Assembly (NCBI GenBank): GCA_034408745.1
Contig: JAWXCM010000353.1
Span: forward strand, 1 to 20,988
Direction of reading: 5' to 3'
Source of the DNA: JAWXCM01 sp034408745
Lineage (GTDB): Bacteria > Acidobacteriota > Terriglobia > Bryobacterales > Bryobacteraceae
DNA length: 20,988 nucleotides
The translations under genes and the position numbers were made by a program. The notes under the pieces were generated by a model. The model was not told the origin of the DNA. It saw nothing but the letters and a program-made list of their open reading frames with translations, and ran no database searches. Shown one piece after another: positions 13,831 through 20,988 of this stretch (its first letter is position 1; every line of letters starts with the position of its first letter).

Positions 13831-15301
13831 GCCCGGCCTCGATTTTGGCGTACTCCGGCTTGCCGTAAATGCTGACCATCTGGTTCGGGTCCTTCTGGCG
13901 GTCGAACAGCTCCCACTCGTCGGTGTCGTAAAAGTGCGCCAGCGTGTAGCGGTCCGTGCGCACACCCTCATGCCGAGCCACCTGATGCACCGGCAGTTCG
14001 TAGTAGTGGAAATAGAACGCCTTGCGCCAGTCGGCCGGCTTCTGTCCTTTCAGGATCGGCACGATGCTGCGTCCCTGCATGTCGGTGGGCTCGGGCACGC
14101 CGGCGGCTTCGAGGAACGTCTGGGCCATGTCGACATTAGCCACCATCAGGTCTGTCTTTGAACCTGGTTTCACCACGCCCGGCCAGCGCATCAGCAGCGG
14201 CGTGCGAATCGACTCTTCGTAGATCCAGCGCTTGTCGAACCAGCCATGTTCGCCCAGATAGAAGCCCTGATCGGACATGTAGACCACCAGTGTGTTGTCG
14301 GTGAGCTTGTTGTCGTCAAGGTATTTCATCACGCGGCCCGCGTTATCGTCGACGCTCGCCACGCAGCGCAGGTAGTCCTTCATGTACTGCTGATACTTCC
14401 AGCCCGTCAGATCGCGACCCTCGGGTTTGAGACGCTGGAAGTCGTCACCGCGGCGCTTATAGGCAGCATCCCAGGCGGCCTTCTGCTGGGCGTTCATGCG
14501 ATTGTACTCGGCGCGAAAGCCACCGCCCTCGCCGCCGGCCTGATCCCCTGAGACCACCTTGAGGTCGGCGTTCATCACCATGTCTTTGCCAATCTCCATG
14601 GCCTGCTTGCTGGCTGGTGAGGCGCGGTTCTTGTAGTCGTCGTACAGGGTGGCCGGCTCGGGGAAATGGTGATCCTCGTAGTCGGTAAGGTGCTTCGGGC
14701 CAGGCATCCAGTTGCGGTGCGGCGCCTTCTGCTGGAAGAAGAGCATGAATGGCTTCGTTTTGTCACGCTTCTCCAGCCATTCCATGGCGAGGTCGGCCAC
14801 CACGTCGGTGACATAGCCTTCGCGTCGATGGCGGCCTTCCTTCGTGATGAAGTCGGGGTTGTAGTAGTTGCCCTGACCGGGGAGGACTTCCCAGTGGTCG
14901 AAGCCTGTGGGATCGCTCTTCAGATGCCACTTGCCGATCATCGCGGTCTGATATCCGGCTGCCTGCAGCAACTTTGGAAATGTCTGCTGGGCCGGGTTGA
15001 ACTCCATCACGTTGTCCAGCACTCCGTTGAGGTGGCTGTACTTGCCCGTCAGCATCACGGCCCTGCTTGGGGCGCAGATCGAATTGGTGACCAGCGCGCT
15101 GGTAAACAGCATGCCTTCCTTCGCCAGCCGGTCGAGGTTCGGCGTCTGGTTCAGTTTGTGCCCATACGCGCTGATTGCCTGATAGGCGTGATCGTCGGAG
15201 AACATCAGCAGGATGTTCGGCCGCTTCTTGGAAGCGGAGGTCTGGGCCAGGCCGGTTACACCGGCGGCGCAGGATGCCAGCAGGAATTTTCTACGGTCCA
15301 C
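13727..15301 (-). CDS. Tat-exported type I sulfatase (formylglycine-dependent)
   Basis: This is a 524-residue alkaline-phosphatase-superfamily sulfatase hydrolysing a sulfate ester, probably on a glycan. The start MDRRKFLLASCAAG is a twin-arginine signal. Metal ligands begin with DDH at 36-38. The formylglycine motif CAPSR has Cys76, followed by MLTGKYSHLNGV. Later motifs include IGKWHLKS, FFQQKAPHRNW and SDQGFYLGEHGWFDKRWIYE. The C-terminus holds the small domain with YELPVHQVARHEGVRTDRYT and DLARLKAEL before a Pro/Lys tail. A GTG at 15301 is preferred: it puts RR at residues 3-4 and avoids overlap with the divergent gene. A TTG at 15325 is in frame but would overlap that gene. Its last 104 bases overlap the convergent ATPase gene. 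Substrate is not predictable from sequence alone. Confidence 0.9.
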   Translation of the reverse strand: MDRRKFLLASCAAGVTGLAQTSASKKRPNILLMFSDDHAYQAISAYGHKLNQTPNLDRLAKEGMLFTSALVTNSICAPSRAVMLTGKYSHLNGVLDNVMEFNPAQQTFPKLLQAAGYQTAMIGKWHLKSDPTGFDHWEVLPGQGNYYNPDFITKEGRHRREGYVTDVVADLAMEWLEKRDKTKPFMLFFQQKAPHRNWMPGPKHLTDYEDHHFPEPATLYDDYKNRASPASKQAMEIGKDMVMNADLKVVSGDQAGGEGGGFRAEYNRMNAQQKAAWDAAYKRRGDDFQRLKPEGRDLTGWKYQQYMKDYLRCVASVDDNAGRVMKYLDDNKLTDNTLVVYMSDQGFYLGEHGWFDKRWIYEESIRTPLLMRWPGVVKPGSKTDLMVANVDMAQTFLEAAGVPEPTDMQGRSIVPILKGQKPADWRKAFYFHYYELPVHQVARHEGVRTDRYTLAHFYDTDEWELFDRQKDPNQMVSIYGKPEYAKIEAGLKADLARLKAELKVPPPPPVVPAKKPGRAKPAAQ

Positions 15302-15312
15302 TCTGATAGAGT
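15300..15312. promoter_or_regulatory. Palindrome between divergent start codons
   Basis: ACTCT-GAT-AGAGT occupies most of the 18 bases between the sulfatase GTG and the mannonate-dehydratase-like ATG. It shares the half-site ACTCTGA with the larger inverted repeat at 19127-19161. A shared operator is possible. With so little space, both promoters must lie inside the opposite gene or the messages must have very short leaders. Confidence 0.35.
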
Positions 15313-15319
15313 ATCCCCT

Positions 15320-16399
15320 ATGCAACGACGGGATTTTCTGGCGGCATCCGCTTCACTGGCGGCCGCGGCAGCCGCGCCTGTATCCGCGGCGGAAACAAAG
15401 CCGAGACGCATGTGTATCGGCACACAGCACGCTGACGATGATGAAACGCTCGCCGTCATGGCCAGCTTCGGTGTAAAAAACATCTGCAGCACCAACATCT
15501 CCCGCACTCTGGATGAGAAGTGGTCCGTCGATTCCCTGAAACGGCTCCGGGAGCGCGTCGAGAAGCACGGCATTTCTCTGGACATGGTGCCGATTCCGCT
15601 GCCGTCCTCACCCATCGAGAGGGCGGAGATGCCGGACATCATGCTCGCCAACAGCCCGCAGCGCGAGAAGAACATCGATCAGATCTGCCAGATGCTTCGC
15701 AACTGCGCGCAGGCCGGCATCCCGGCGGTGAAATACAACATGACCTTCATCGGCGTGGTGCGAACCGAAGCCACGAAGGGTCGCGGCGCCGCCATGTACA
15801 GCACGTTCGATTACGCGAAGGGCAAGCAGGATCCGCCGCTCACTCTGGCAGGCAAGATCACCCCCGACCTCTACTGGGAGCGCATCACCTACTTCCTCGA
15901 CCGCGTAGTGCCTGTGGCCGCCGAAAACAAGGTGCGCATCGCCTGCCATCCGCAGGATCCCGGGATGCCGCCAGGTAAGGGCTGGCGCGGCGTGGAGACG
16001 GTGCTGGGGTCTTTCGACGGAATGAAGAAATTCATCTCGATCAAAGAGAATCCGTACCACGGCCTCAACTTCTGCCAGGGCACGGTGTCGGAGATGCTGG
16101 AGAACCCGAAGGAGCAGATTCACGACGTGATTCGCTACTTCGGGTCGCGCAAGAAGATATTCAATGTGCACTTCCGGAATATCGAAGGAAAATTCCTGAA
16201 TTTCCGCGAGACGTTCCCGGACAATGGCGATGTCGACATGTTCCGTGCGGCTCGGACCTACAAGGAAGTGGGCTACGACGGCATGTTGATGCCGGATCAC
16301 GTTCCACGCATCCCGGGCGATACTGGCGGACGGCAGGCCTTCGCCTTTGCGTTCGGGTATATTCAGGCGGTGCTGCAAAGCATCGGGATGCACGCGTAG
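15320..16399 (+). CDS. Mannonate dehydratase (UxuA)-like TIM-barrel protein with Tat signal
   Basis: This is a 359-residue protein. MQRRDFLAASASLAAAAAAP is a twin-arginine signal (RR at 3-4) with cleavage likely near VSAAE. The rest matches the UxuA family of metal-dependent TIM barrels, which dehydrate D-mannonate to 2-keto-3-deoxygluconate in hexuronate breakdown. The expected metal-ligand motifs are present: HPQDPG (H210), LNFCQGT (C252), VHFRNI (H284) and MPDHVP (D326, H327). The central AVKYNMTFIG strand is also family-like. Cytoplasmic UxuA enzymes lack a signal, so this exported relative may act on another substrate. The ATG at 15320 lacks a clear ribosome binding site. The next gene starts 28 bases after the stop, so they probably share a message. 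A sugar-phosphate-isomerase-like (AP endonuclease 2 fold) protein is the main alternative name. Confidence 0.82.
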   Translation: MQRRDFLAASASLAAAAAAPVSAAETKPRRMCIGTQHADDDETLAVMASFGVKNICSTNISRTLDEKWSVDSLKRLRERVEKHGISLDMVPIPLPSSPIERAEMPDIMLANSPQREKNIDQICQMLRNCAQAGIPAVKYNMTFIGVVRTEATKGRGAAMYSTFDYAKGKQDPPLTLAGKITPDLYWERITYFLDRVVPVAAENKVRIACHPQDPGMPPGKGWRGVETVLGSFDGMKKFISIKENPYHGLNFCQGTVSEMLENPKEQIHDVIRYFGSRKKIFNVHFRNIEGKFLNFRETFPDNGDVDMFRAARTYKEVGYDGMLMPDHVPRIPGDTGGRQAFAFAFGYIQAVLQSIGMHA

Positions 16400-16427
16400 T
16401 ATCCGTAACTTTGATACCGTAGTGGGC

Positions 16428-17849
16428 ATGAGCCCGAGCGAATGGGTCCCGATTCGCTGGTCGTCCGGACCAGTCGATATCGCGATGCGAAAAAACGTCA
16501 GCTCTGACGAAAAAGAAGCGCTGTCGGCCTGTCATGAGCCGGCGGCGCTTCGTATTTTGGAGGGCAGCCCTTTCAACTGCCTGGTGATTTCCCTTGCGGC
16601 TGGCGTGGCCGAAGATGAGGCCCAAAAGAGTACGCTGAAGCCGCTGGTCGATGCGGCGAAAGCGAAGGGGCTCGCGGTGCTGGGCCGTGTCACCGGAAAA
16701 GCCGTATTTAGTGCGACGCAGGCCGCGGAACTGGGGCTTGCGGGTATTGTTACCGACACGGAGTTGCTCACGGCCTCGGGCGCAGACAGCGGCATAACGC
16801 TGGTGAGAGAGCCGGACTGGCCCTCGGTACGTATGGGTCAGGGCGGCAATGCCGACGCGGGGCCGACAGGGGCGCCGTGGATCGACTCCAATGGCTGGAA
16901 GGTCCAGTTAGCCCGCGCTCTGAATCCGGCGGCCACCGTATGGACCACCGGCGAGCCGAAGCGTCGCGGCGAGCCGGGTGGCGGCGCGCCGATGCGTCCC
17001 GATCAGTACGCGCTGGCTGTCGCCGATGCGGGAGCATATGGCGGACGCTGGGTAGTGGCGCTCGACCCAATTACGCAGGCGGGTCTGCTGAAGGGCTCTG
17101 GCGAGGCTCGCGAAGCGTGGTCGACGCTTACCCGTGCGGTGAAGTTTTTCGACGCCCAGAAGGACTGGAACAAGCTCGGCATCATGTCGCGCATCGGTGT
17201 GGTGTCGGATTTCACCGGCCCGAATGAGTTCCTCGCGCTGGAGTATCTGAACCTGAGCACGCGGCGACTGTTGCCGGCGCGCATCATCCATTCGGCAAAG
17301 CTGACGCCGGAATCGTGGCACGGTCTCCGAGCCCTGGTCGTCATCGGCGGCGATGCCGACCGCCAGTTGCTGATTCAGTATCTGACCAACGGAGGCATGG
17401 TGATCCTGCCTCCAGGCAAGCTGGCCGATGCGGCGAAACGGCTGCCCGCGGCCGGCACTCACGAGAACGGGTATCAGCTGTATCAGGCCGAGAAAGGCAT
17501 GGTCGCAGTAAGCCCGGAAGAGTGGACCGACCCGTACATGGTGGCGCAGGACGCGCACCGTCTGCTGGGCCGCAAGAACGATGTCGTGCGATTGTGGAAC
17601 TCCGGCTCCACCATCGCCTATCCGACCGCGAACGGGCCGCGCACCGTAGTGCATCTGGTGAACTACACCGGCCGGCCGTCGAACCAGCTGATGACTCTCT
17701 ACGTGGTCCGTCCGCATGCCCAGGCCCGCATGATCGACCTTGCAGGCAAAGTGGAAGTACTGAAAGCCGAGCGCAAGAACGAGGGCACCGAAGTCGCGCT
17801 GCCCGTGTTCACATCCTACGCCGCTGTGGAATTTGGAGACAAAGCATGA
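16428..17849 (+). CDS. Uncharacterised protein, 473 residues, possible glycosidase-like barrel with amidotransferase-like domain
   Basis: I do not recognise this family. There is no signal peptide (MSPSEWVPIRWSSGPVDIAM), unlike its neighbours. Residues 60-240 alternate short hydrophobic strands and helices (NCLVISLAAGV, GLAVLGRVTG, LAGIVTD, WVVALD), as in an incomplete TIM barrel. Residues 260-380 resemble a Rossmann-like or class I amidotransferase-like fold (KLGIMSRIGVVSDF, LRALVVIGGDADRQLLIQYL, NGGMVILPPGKL), as in the middle domain of some family 42 glycosidases. The C-terminus (RTVVHLVNYTGRPSNQLMTL, then VVRPHAQARMIDL) looks like a beta-sandwich that closes many glycosidases. It sits 28 bases after the mannonate-dehydratase-like gene and overlaps the DUF362 start by ATGA, so it belongs to the same transcription unit. 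The ATG at 16428 is chosen because the frame upstream overlaps the previous gene; GTG at 16422 is an equal alternative. Confidence 0.7.
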   Translation: MSPSEWVPIRWSSGPVDIAMRKNVSSDEKEALSACHEPAALRILEGSPFNCLVISLAAGVAEDEAQKSTLKPLVDAAKAKGLAVLGRVTGKAVFSATQAAELGLAGIVTDTELLTASGADSGITLVREPDWPSVRMGQGGNADAGPTGAPWIDSNGWKVQLARALNPAATVWTTGEPKRRGEPGGGAPMRPDQYALAVADAGAYGGRWVVALDPITQAGLLKGSGEAREAWSTLTRAVKFFDAQKDWNKLGIMSRIGVVSDFTGPNEFLALEYLNLSTRRLLPARIIHSAKLTPESWHGLRALVVIGGDADRQLLIQYLTNGGMVILPPGKLADAAKRLPAAGTHENGYQLYQAEKGMVAVSPEEWTDPYMVAQDAHRLLGRKNDVVRLWNSGSTIAYPTANGPRTVVHLVNYTGRPSNQLMTLYVVRPHAQARMIDLAGKVEVLKAERKNEGTEVALPVFTSYAAVEFGDKA

Positions 17850-19015
17850 CACGCAGAGAGTGGATGATCGCCACCGCAGCCGCCGCGGCAGCAGCCTCGA
17901 AGCCGATGATGGGCGCGGCGCCGGCGTCGCCCGTTGCCATCGCGAAGTGCCGCACCTACGGCCCCGAACTGGTCACGACGCTGAACACCATGTTCGACCA
18001 GATTGGCGGGCTGGAACGCATTGTCAGGGGTAAGACCGTGGCGATGAAGGTGAACCTGACAGGGTCGGCCAACTACCGGCTCGGCTACACGCCGGCTGAG
18101 CTGGCGCACTGGACGCACCCTGCCGTAATGGGCGCCACCATCGCCGCCATGAACCGCGCGGGGGCGAAACGAGTCCGCATTCTTGAAAGCGCGTGGAGCA
18201 CAGCCGAGCCAGTCGAAGAAGTCATGCTGGAAGCAGGCTGGGACGTATCGCACCTCCTCAACGCCGGCGGCAAGGTGGAGATGGAGAACACCAACTGGCT
18301 GGGGCAGGCGAAGAAGTATTCCTCGTTCAAACCCGCCAACGGTGGCCACCTGTTTCGCGAGTACATGCTGAATCACTCGTATGAGGATTGCGATGTATTC
18401 GTGTCTGTGGCGAAGCTAAAGGAGCACGTCACCACGGGAGTCACGATGTCGATGAAAAATCTCTTCGGCATCACGCCATGCACCATATACGGCGATGGCG
18501 TTACAACCGATGAGCCGCTGATCATTCCCAAAGGGGGGCGTGGTTCGGTGTTCCATGCGGGCAAGAAACAGCCTGCAAAAATCGCCGTCGCGGAGAACGA
18601 TCCGAGCTCTTCGCGACAGGCCGGTTATCGCGTTCCGCGCGCTGTGGCCGACCTGGTTTCGGCTCGCCCGATTCATCTCGCGATTGTCGACGGCATCGCC
18701 ACGATGGCCGGGGGCGAGGGTCCCTGGTGCGGCCCACAGGTGAAACAGGCCACTCCAGGCGTGATGATCGTGGGCACCAACCCCGTTTGCACCGACGCCG
18801 TCTGCACCGCGTTGATGGGCTTCGACCCCTCCGCCGACCGGGGCAAGGCGCCATTTGAGACCGCCGATAACATGATGCTGCTGGCCGAAAAGCACGGAGT
18901 CGGCACCGCCGACCTCAGCCGCATTGAAGTTCTGGGTACTCCCATCGCTGCAGCGCGATTCGATATGCGCAGCTTCCGGGCGCCCGTAACGGGCAATCGC
19001 CGCAATCGCGCCTGA
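17846..19015 (+). CDS. DUF362 domain protein with Tat signal
   Basis: This is a 389-residue protein. MTRREWMIATAAAAAAASKP is a twin-arginine signal. The body matches the DUF362 family: VAMKVNLTG near the start, HPAVMGATIAAMNRAGAKRV with the following ILES strand, then VSVAKLKEHVTTGVTMSMKN followed by LFGI (the conserved K-x-H…KN-x-FG segment), and finally LAIVDGIATMAGGEGPW and GTNPVCTDAVCTALMGFDP. No CxxCxxC ferredoxin module is present, in contrast to some cytoplasmic members. The biochemical role of the family is not established as far as I know. The Tat signal suggests that it folds in the cytoplasm, possibly with a cofactor, before export. The start overlaps the upstream stop by ATGA. A Gly/Cys-rich weak hairpin region follows the stop. 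Confidence 0.85.
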   Translation: MTRREWMIATAAAAAAASKPMMGAAPASPVAIAKCRTYGPELVTTLNTMFDQIGGLERIVRGKTVAMKVNLTGSANYRLGYTPAELAHWTHPAVMGATIAAMNRAGAKRVRILESAWSTAEPVEEVMLEAGWDVSHLLNAGGKVEMENTNWLGQAKKYSSFKPANGGHLFREYMLNHSYEDCDVFVSVAKLKEHVTTGVTMSMKNLFGITPCTIYGDGVTTDEPLIIPKGGRGSVFHAGKKQPAKIAVAENDPSSSRQAGYRVPRAVADLVSARPIHLAIVDGIATMAGGEGPWCGPQVKQATPGVMIVGTNPVCTDAVCTALMGFDPSADRGKAPFETADNMMLLAEKHGVGTADLSRIEVLGTPIAAARFDMRSFRAPVTGNRRNRA

Positions 19016-19035
19016 GTCACCGTTACCCCTCTGCG

Positions 19036-19068
19036 GGGGCAGCCGGCACACTCCAATGCCCCTGCCCC
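19036..19068 (+). terminator. Weak GC-rich hairpin after the DUF362 gene
   Basis: GGGGCAG (19036-19042) can pair with CTGCCCC (19062-19068) over a 19-base loop, and a competing CCCC/GGGG hairpin exists at 19027-19039. No T-tract follows, so termination is uncertain; it might attenuate transcription into the next gene. Confidence 0.25.
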
Positions 19069-19126
19069 ATACGCTTCAGCGACTTACGAATCCCGCTAAA
19101 GTCTGGTCCTGCTTGTCACGTGATCT

Positions 19127-19161
19127 GCCGAACTCTGAATCAGTACCTCTCAGAGTTTGGC
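19127..19161 (+). promoter_or_regulatory. 12-base-arm inverted repeat covering the leader of the glycosidase-like gene
   Basis: GCCGAACTCTGA (19127-19138) and TCAGAGTTTGGC (19150-19161) are inverted repeats with a single G-T position, spaced by 11 bases, and they end 3 bases before the ATG at 19165. As RNA it would form a stable hairpin where the ribosome binding site should be; as DNA it looks like a dimeric repressor operator. The inner half-site ACTCTGA recurs at 15300. Confidence 0.55.
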
Positions 19162-19164
19162 AAA

Positions 19165-20988
19165 ATGCAACGATACTCACTCCTCTACTTGTGTGTGCTG
19201 GCAGCCCGTCTTTCGGGCGAAGTCCTCTCCAACGGCATTGCGATGCCGGCCGCCTGGCCTCCGCAGCAACTGCCGACGCAGGCCTATCGCGTTCCCACGT
19301 ATCTGACTAGTCCTCCCGCGGTCATACCCGTCAACGTCGGGCGGCAGCTGTTCATCGACGATTTTCTTATTGAGAGCACCACCCTGAACCGGACGCAACA
19401 CCGGCCCACGATGTTCAGCGGGAATCCCATCATGCGGACGTCGCTGAACGGCGAGCGCGCCATGCCGTTCAGCGACGGCGTGTGGTTCGACCCTGCCGAC
19501 CGCCTCTTCAAGATGTGGTACTGGGGACCCAACGGTGCTCCTTATCTTTGCTACGCCTATTCCTACGACGGCAAGACCTGGGTGAAGCCTTCTCTTGCCA
19601 ACGGGGCCTTCAAGAACACCAACGTGGTGATCAACTTCGGCGGCGGCCGTGATTCCGGAACAGTGTGGATGGATCTGGAAGACCCGAATCCTTCCAAGAA
19701 GTTCAAAGGATTTTTTTACGGCGGCGGCGGACTGCTGCGCGTCTTTTACTCACCGGACGGGATCGTGTGGACGGAACAGCCGTTCAAAATAGACTCGCTC
19801 TCCGACCGGACCACACTGTTCTGGAATCCATTTCGCAAACTGTGGGTCAACAGCGCCCGTTCCGGCGCGGTACTTCCCGCGACTCCGACGCGCACTTCCA
19901 CGTCAGCCCGCTCCCGCTATTACTTTGAGAGCAAGGACTTGCAGAACTGGCAGTCAACGAACCCCACGTACTCGTTCTGGACTTCGATTGACGACCGTGA
20001 TCCGGCATATCCTGGAACCTCGACGCGGCCGCATCTGTACAACCTGGATGCGGTCGCCTATGAGAGCATCTTCGTCGGCCTGTTCAACCTCTATTACCCC
20101 GAACCCGCGCCACTGCTGGTGGAACTCAACGCGGGGTTCAGCCGCGACGGCTATCAGTGGGTTCGTCCCACGCGCGGTGCGGCCGACAAGGCATTTATCC
20201 CGTCCACTAACAGAGACGGCGACTGGAACGCATTCAACACGCAGTCGGTTGGCGGCGGATTCCTGGTAGTCGGCGACGAACTGTGGTTTTACTTCTCCGG
20301 ACGCAGCGGCCGGCACGGAACTGCGTTCAACACGCACCAGATGCAGACCGGCCTCGCGACACTGCGGCGCGACGGCTTTTACTCCATGGACGCGCCGGCG
20401 GGCGAAGGCTCGCTGACCACACGGAAGCTCACCTTCACCGGGTCAAAGCTGTTCGTAAATGTGAATGCCCCGTCGGGTTCGCTGCAGGCGGAGGTGCTGG
20501 ATGAGAACGGCACGCCGATCCCAGGCTTCACACGCGCGGAATCGACGCCGTTCACCGGAAACTCGACGAAGCAGGCGCTGGTATGGAGCAGCCGGCCGGA
20601 TCTGTCGAGCCTCGCAGGCCGTACGGTGCGTCTCCGCTTTTGGCTGACCCGAGGTGAACTGTACGCCTTCTGGATCACGCCCGACGCCAACGGCGCCAGC
20701 TACGGCTATGTCGCCGCCGGGGGACCTGGGTTCGTGTCGAATCGCGACACCGGGGATGCCGTGCCGCCCGCTCCCGACACCACGGTGCCCAGCGTGCCGA
20801 CAGCGCTTCAAACCGCAGTCACCGCGACGCCATCGGTGCAGCTAAGCTGGTCAGCATCGACGGACAACGTCGCTGTCACCGGGTATCGGGTCTATCGCAA
20901 CGGCGCGCTGGTTGGCGTGGCAGGGTCGACGGGCTGGACCGATTCCAGTGTCGCCGCGGGCCAGTCCTACAGCTACGCGGTTTCGGCC
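19165..20988 (+). CDS. Exported glycosidase-like beta-propeller protein with fibronectin type III domain (cut by right window edge)
   Basis: The frame is open from 19165 to the last base (608 codons visible). MQRYSLLYLCVLAARLSG is a plausible signal peptide. VNVGRQLFIDDFLIESTTLN matches a group of secreted proteins related to glycoside hydrolase families 32/43 that start a five-bladed propeller with a DDFLIE motif. Propeller-blade strands such as GVWFDPADRLFKMWYWG, YAYSYDGKTWVKP, VFYSPDGIVWTE and GFSRDGYQWVRP recur. From about residue 400 a beta-sandwich follows (DAPAGEGSLTTRKLTFTG). From about residue 537 a fibronectin type III domain begins (PSVPTALQTAV, VQLSWSASTDNVAVTGYRVY, RNGALVG) and runs off the window. 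The ATG is chosen because the signal begins there and the inverted repeat sits just before it. Catalytic residues are not assignable, so enzyme activity is inferred only from fold resemblance. Confidence 0.72.
   Translation, partial: MQRYSLLYLCVLAARLSGEVLSNGIAMPAAWPPQQLPTQAYRVPTYLTSPPAVIPVNVGRQLFIDDFLIESTTLNRTQHRPTMFSGNPIMRTSLNGERAMPFSDGVWFDPADRLFKMWYWGPNGAPYLCYAYSYDGKTWVKPSLANGAFKNTNVVINFGGGRDSGTVWMDLEDPNPSKKFKGFFYGGGGLLRVFYSPDGIVWTEQPFKIDSLSDRTTLFWNPFRKLWVNSARSGAVLPATPTRTSTSARSRYYFESKDLQNWQSTNPTYSFWTSIDDRDPAYPGTSTRPHLYNLDAVAYESIFVGLFNLYYPEPAPLLVELNAGFSRDGYQWVRPTRGAADKAFIPSTNRDGDWNAFNTQSVGGGFLVVGDELWFYFSGRSGRHGTAFNTHQMQTGLATLRRDGFYSMDAPAGEGSLTTRKLTFTGSKLFVNVNAPSGSLQAEVLDENGTPIPGFTRAESTPFTGNSTKQALVWSSRPDLSSLAGRTVRLRFWLTRGELYAFWITPDANGASYGYVAAGGPGFVSNRDTGDAVPPAPDTTVPSVPTALQTAVTATPSVQLSWSASTDNVAVTGYRVYRNGALVGVAGSTGWTDSSVAAGQSYSYAVSA

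Noticed and set aside
14666..15319. Plus-strand frame extending the UxuA-like gene upstream through the sulfatase
   Set aside because: It is antisense to the sulfatase, whose motifs are unambiguous; the Tat signal fixes the real start at 15320.
15302..15325. TTG start at 15325 for the sulfatase
   Set aside because: It would overlap the divergent gene's start and move the twin-arginine pair away from the N-terminus; GTG at 15301 gives a standard Tat signal.

Overview
The window looks like a chromosomal stretch from a high-GC, Gram-negative soil bacterium, most likely an acidobacterium of the Solibacter/Bryobacter type. This is inferred from the kinds of protein present: a subtilase with a tail of NIIWGGDE repeats, several Tat-exported catabolic proteins, a DUF362 protein and a lipoprotein-dependent peptide ABC transporter. 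No 16S or other phylogenetic marker is present, so the assignment is tentative.

Left part (1-5443) is an accessory region ending at a tRNA-Leu(TAA) gene on the minus strand. It starts with the end of a copA-type multicopper oxidase and a complete copB (copper tolerance, plus strand). Then comes a graveyard of mobile DNA: a multiply frameshifted Tn3-family transposase lacking both ends, a small intact conserved hypothetical gene with its own terminator, a MbcA/ParS-type antitoxin fragment fused in frame to an IS630 transposase fragment, a phage baseplate-J-like fragment, and the C-terminal catalytic end of a tyrosine recombinase beside the tRNA 3' end. The arrangement is that of an old island integrated at the tRNA gene.

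Middle part (5604-9588) holds two divergent genes: a membrane HD-GYP/GAF protein (probable cyclic-di-GMP phosphodiesterase, minus strand) and an exported S8 subtilase with seven NIIWG repeats at its C-terminus (plus strand). A Rho-independent terminator follows the subtilase.

Next (9700-13830) is a tightly coupled four-gene operon for a Dpp/Opp-type importer: permease, permease, solute-binding lipoprotein, ATPase, with 4-base ATGA overlaps at each junction. Only one ATPase is present and its signature motif is unusual. Its 3' end overlaps the convergent sulfatase gene by 104 bases.

Right part (13727-20988) is a catabolic cluster: a Tat-exported type I sulfatase (minus), and divergently a Tat-type mannonate-dehydratase-like protein, an unrecognised 473-residue protein, a Tat-type DUF362 protein and, open at the right edge, an exported beta-propeller glycosidase-like protein with a fibronectin type III domain. 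Together they suggest extracytoplasmic processing of a sulfated, uronate-containing glycan, but that role is inference from family membership. Two inverted repeats sharing the half-site ACTCTGA lie at start codons in this cluster.
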